Shown here piece by piece: positions 62,741 through 64,000 of a DNA stretch of 64,000 nt (position 1 is its first letter; each line of letters opens with the position of its first letter). Both the position numbers and the translations under genes were made by a program. Source of the stretch: Pseudomonadota bacterium (GTDB lineage: Bacteria; Pseudomonadota; Gammaproteobacteria; Steroidobacterales; Steroidobacteraceae). The stretch lies in NCBI GenBank assembly GCA_018241525.1, contig JAFEDR010000010.1:721364-785363 (forward strand). The letters are read 5' to 3'. The notes beneath the pieces were generated by a model, which was not told the origin of the DNA, ran no database searches, and saw nothing but the letters and a program-made list of their open reading frames with translations.

Positions 62741-64000
62741 ATGTACGCCCACCCCCTGTTCCGGCCGGTCGCCGCCGCGGTCGCGGTCGTGGTCCTGGCC
62801 GTCGCGCTGGCGTACGGGCTGATGCCGCCGGTCGGGGCCGGCATCGACGGGGCGATGCTCGCGCTCGTGCAGCGCGCCGAGAACGCGCCCGCGGCCGCCC
62901 GCGTCGTCTGGGCGAGCGCCGAGGGCAACGCCACCGACGCCGGCCGGCTGCGCGCCGAGCTCGCCCGCGCGGTCGACTTCCTCGGCAAGGCCGGCGCGCG
63001 CGCGATCGTGCTCGACGTGCCGCTGACCGAGCCGAGCGACAGCGCCGACCTGGCGCGCGTGCGCTCGTTCCTGGAGGGCACCGAGGGCTCGGCCGACGCA
63101 GCGATGCGCGCGCGCCTGACCGCGTGGGTCGCCGAGCTCGACCACGACTCCGAGCTCGAGCGTGCGATCCGCGCCGCCGGCAACGTGCTGCTGCTGGCCA
63201 CGCCCGGCAGCGCGCCGCTCGATCGCTTCGCCGCCGCCGCGCGCGGCATCGGCGTCGACCCGACCGCCCCGCCCGACGCCGACGGCGTCAGCCGCCGCGA
63301 CCGCCTGACCACCGCCGACGCCGCCGGCGGCGCCGTGCCCTCGCTCGCCTTCGCGGCGCGGCTGCTGGCGGCCGCGCCGAACCCGGCCGCCGCGCCGCTC
63401 GCCGACGGCCCGCTGCTGGCGGCCGCCGCCGCCATGCGCGCGAGCGGCGGGCGCTGGGTCCCCCACTACGGCCGCCGCGCGAGCGAGCAAGGCGGCACCA
63501 CGCGCGTCGCGCTGCGCGAGCTCGCCGCCGGCAAGCTGCCTGCTGCGCGCTTCGCGCAGCAGATCGTCGTGCTTGGCGACGGCGGCGCGCCGCTCGCGGT
63601 CGCGACCGGACCCGGCCTCGCGGCCGGCGAGGCGCTCGCGCAGCGCATCGACAGCCTCGAGACCGACAGCTACGCGGTGCTGCCGCGGCTCGCGCGCCTC
63701 GCCGGCGTGCTCGCCTGCCTCGCGTCCATCGCCTACGCCGGCGCGCTCGCGCCGCGGCTCGGTGCGGGCGCCGCCTTCGGCTTCGCGCTGCTCGGCGCGA
63801 TCGGTCTCGTGGTGCTCGAGCTCGTGCTGCTGGCCGAGGCGCGCCTCTGGCTGCCGCTCAGCTTCGCGGCGCTGCTGGTGCCGCTGACGACGCTCGCCGC
63901 CTGGCTGATGCCGGTGCCGGCCGAGCGGGTGACGACCCGCACCGAGCCGATCGTGCAGCGCCCGGCGCCCCGGCCGCGGCCCGCGGCCGCGCCGCGCGCC
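62741..64000 (+). CDS. CHASE2-domain membrane sensor protein, N-terminal part
   Basis: 420 codons are in the window and the gene continues beyond it, with no stop. One N-terminal helix (about 10-28), then a large periplasmic CHASE2-like domain (about 30-315; AVDFLGKAGARAIVLDVPLTEPS, RAAGNVLLLATPGS, QQIVVLGDGG), then three hydrophobic helices (about 318-394), and a Pro/Ala/Arg linker where the sequence ends. CHASE2 sensors control kinases, GGDEF or adenylate cyclase domains; the output domain here is outside the window. Pro/Arg linkers of this type often precede or follow Ser/Thr kinase parts, but that is not shown. Confidence 0.8.
   Translation, partial: MYAHPLFRPVAAAVAVVVLAVALAYGLMPPVGAGIDGAMLALVQRAENAPAAARVVWASAEGNATDAGRLRAELARAVDFLGKAGARAIVLDVPLTEPSDSADLARVRSFLEGTEGSADAAMRARLTAWVAELDHDSELERAIRAAGNVLLLATPGSAPLDRFAAAARGIGVDPTAPPDADGVSRRDRLTTADAAGGAVPSLAFAARLLAAAPNPAAAPLADGPLLAAAAAMRASGGRWVPHYGRRASEQGGTTRVALRELAAGKLPAARFAQQIVVLGDGGAPLAVATGPGLAAGEALAQRIDSLETDSYAVLPRLARLAGVLACLASIAYAGALAPRLGAGAAFGFALLGAIGLVVLELVLLAEARLWLPLSFAALLVPLTTLAAWLMPVPAERVTTRTEPIVQRPAPRPRPAAAPRA

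Overview
The window is a very GC-rich stretch (by eye 70% or more) of a bacterial chromosome. Gene content and gene order point to a gammaproteobacterium: recR-ybaB-dnaX with the 4.5S RNA gene, dapA-gcvR-bcp, orn next to rsgA, ppsR/ppsA, rpsP-rimM-trmD-rplS next to ffh-ypjD-yfjD, a YqiB-type DUF1249 protein, and the Mla lipid transport genes. The suf operon (Rrf2 regulator, sufBCDSU, sufT, Rieske ferredoxin) resembles those of the Xanthomonadales/Nevskiales/Steroidobacterales side of the class, but I cannot name a genus. No insertion sequence, phage gene, integrase, CRISPR array or rRNA gene is visible. Coding density is very high and no gap without a gene exceeds 300 bases.

Layout. 1-882: the end of an amidase and an FMN-binding split-barrel protein, both reverse. 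856-5982: a tight forward cluster of truC, a YegS/DAGK-type lipid kinase, a two-helix membrane protein, a patatin with POTRA and beta-barrel (PlpD-like, type Vd secretion) and a TPR protein. 5979-13717: an oxidoreductase, small membrane and secreted proteins, an HDOD-GGDEF protein, the Prc protease, a coiled-coil protein and DUF1249. 13821-17143: divergent ppsR and ppsA. 17162-22190: a GFA-family protein, an ArnT-like glycosyltransferase, orn, an M48 protease and rsgA. 22198-25166: recR, ybaB, dnaX, SRP RNA and tRNA-Ser. 25215-28950: a small lipoprotein, dapA, gcvR, bcp and a PIN-PhoH protein. 29004-34670: a BepA-like protease and a full Mla set (mlaA forward, mlaFEDCB reverse). 34691-43045: class I fructose-bisphosphate aldolase, then the long suf operon ending in a SixA-like phosphatase. 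43059-45555: a secreted Cache-domain protein with a poly-HAMP chemoreceptor. 45722-49476: putA with a divergent Lrp-type regulator. 49481-53603: NUDIX, CnoX-like thioredoxin, Hsp15-like S4 protein, kbl-tdh. 53709-62609: sppA, rplS-trmD-rimM-rpsP, ffh, ypjD, yfjD and radA. 62741-64000: the start of a CHASE2 sensor protein cut by the window edge.

How it fits together. Most genes are housekeeping: DNA repair, translation, protein targeting, Fe-S assembly, gluconeogenesis, and proline and threonine catabolism. The accessory flavour comes from envelope lipid handling (lipid kinase, PlpD-like phospholipase, Mla system, BepA-like protease) and signalling (HDOD-GGDEF, chemoreceptor plus Cache protein, CHASE2). 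I found no convincing undescribed defence or mobile system. The best leads are regulatory: a perfect 10-bp inverted repeat before ppsA, a palindrome before the suf regulator, two probably leaderless genes, and a hairpin covering the mlaA ribosome binding site. The best gene leads are a BamC-like lipoprotein stub behind dapA, the lipid-kinase/PlpD cluster, and a Cache protein paired with a chemoreceptor.
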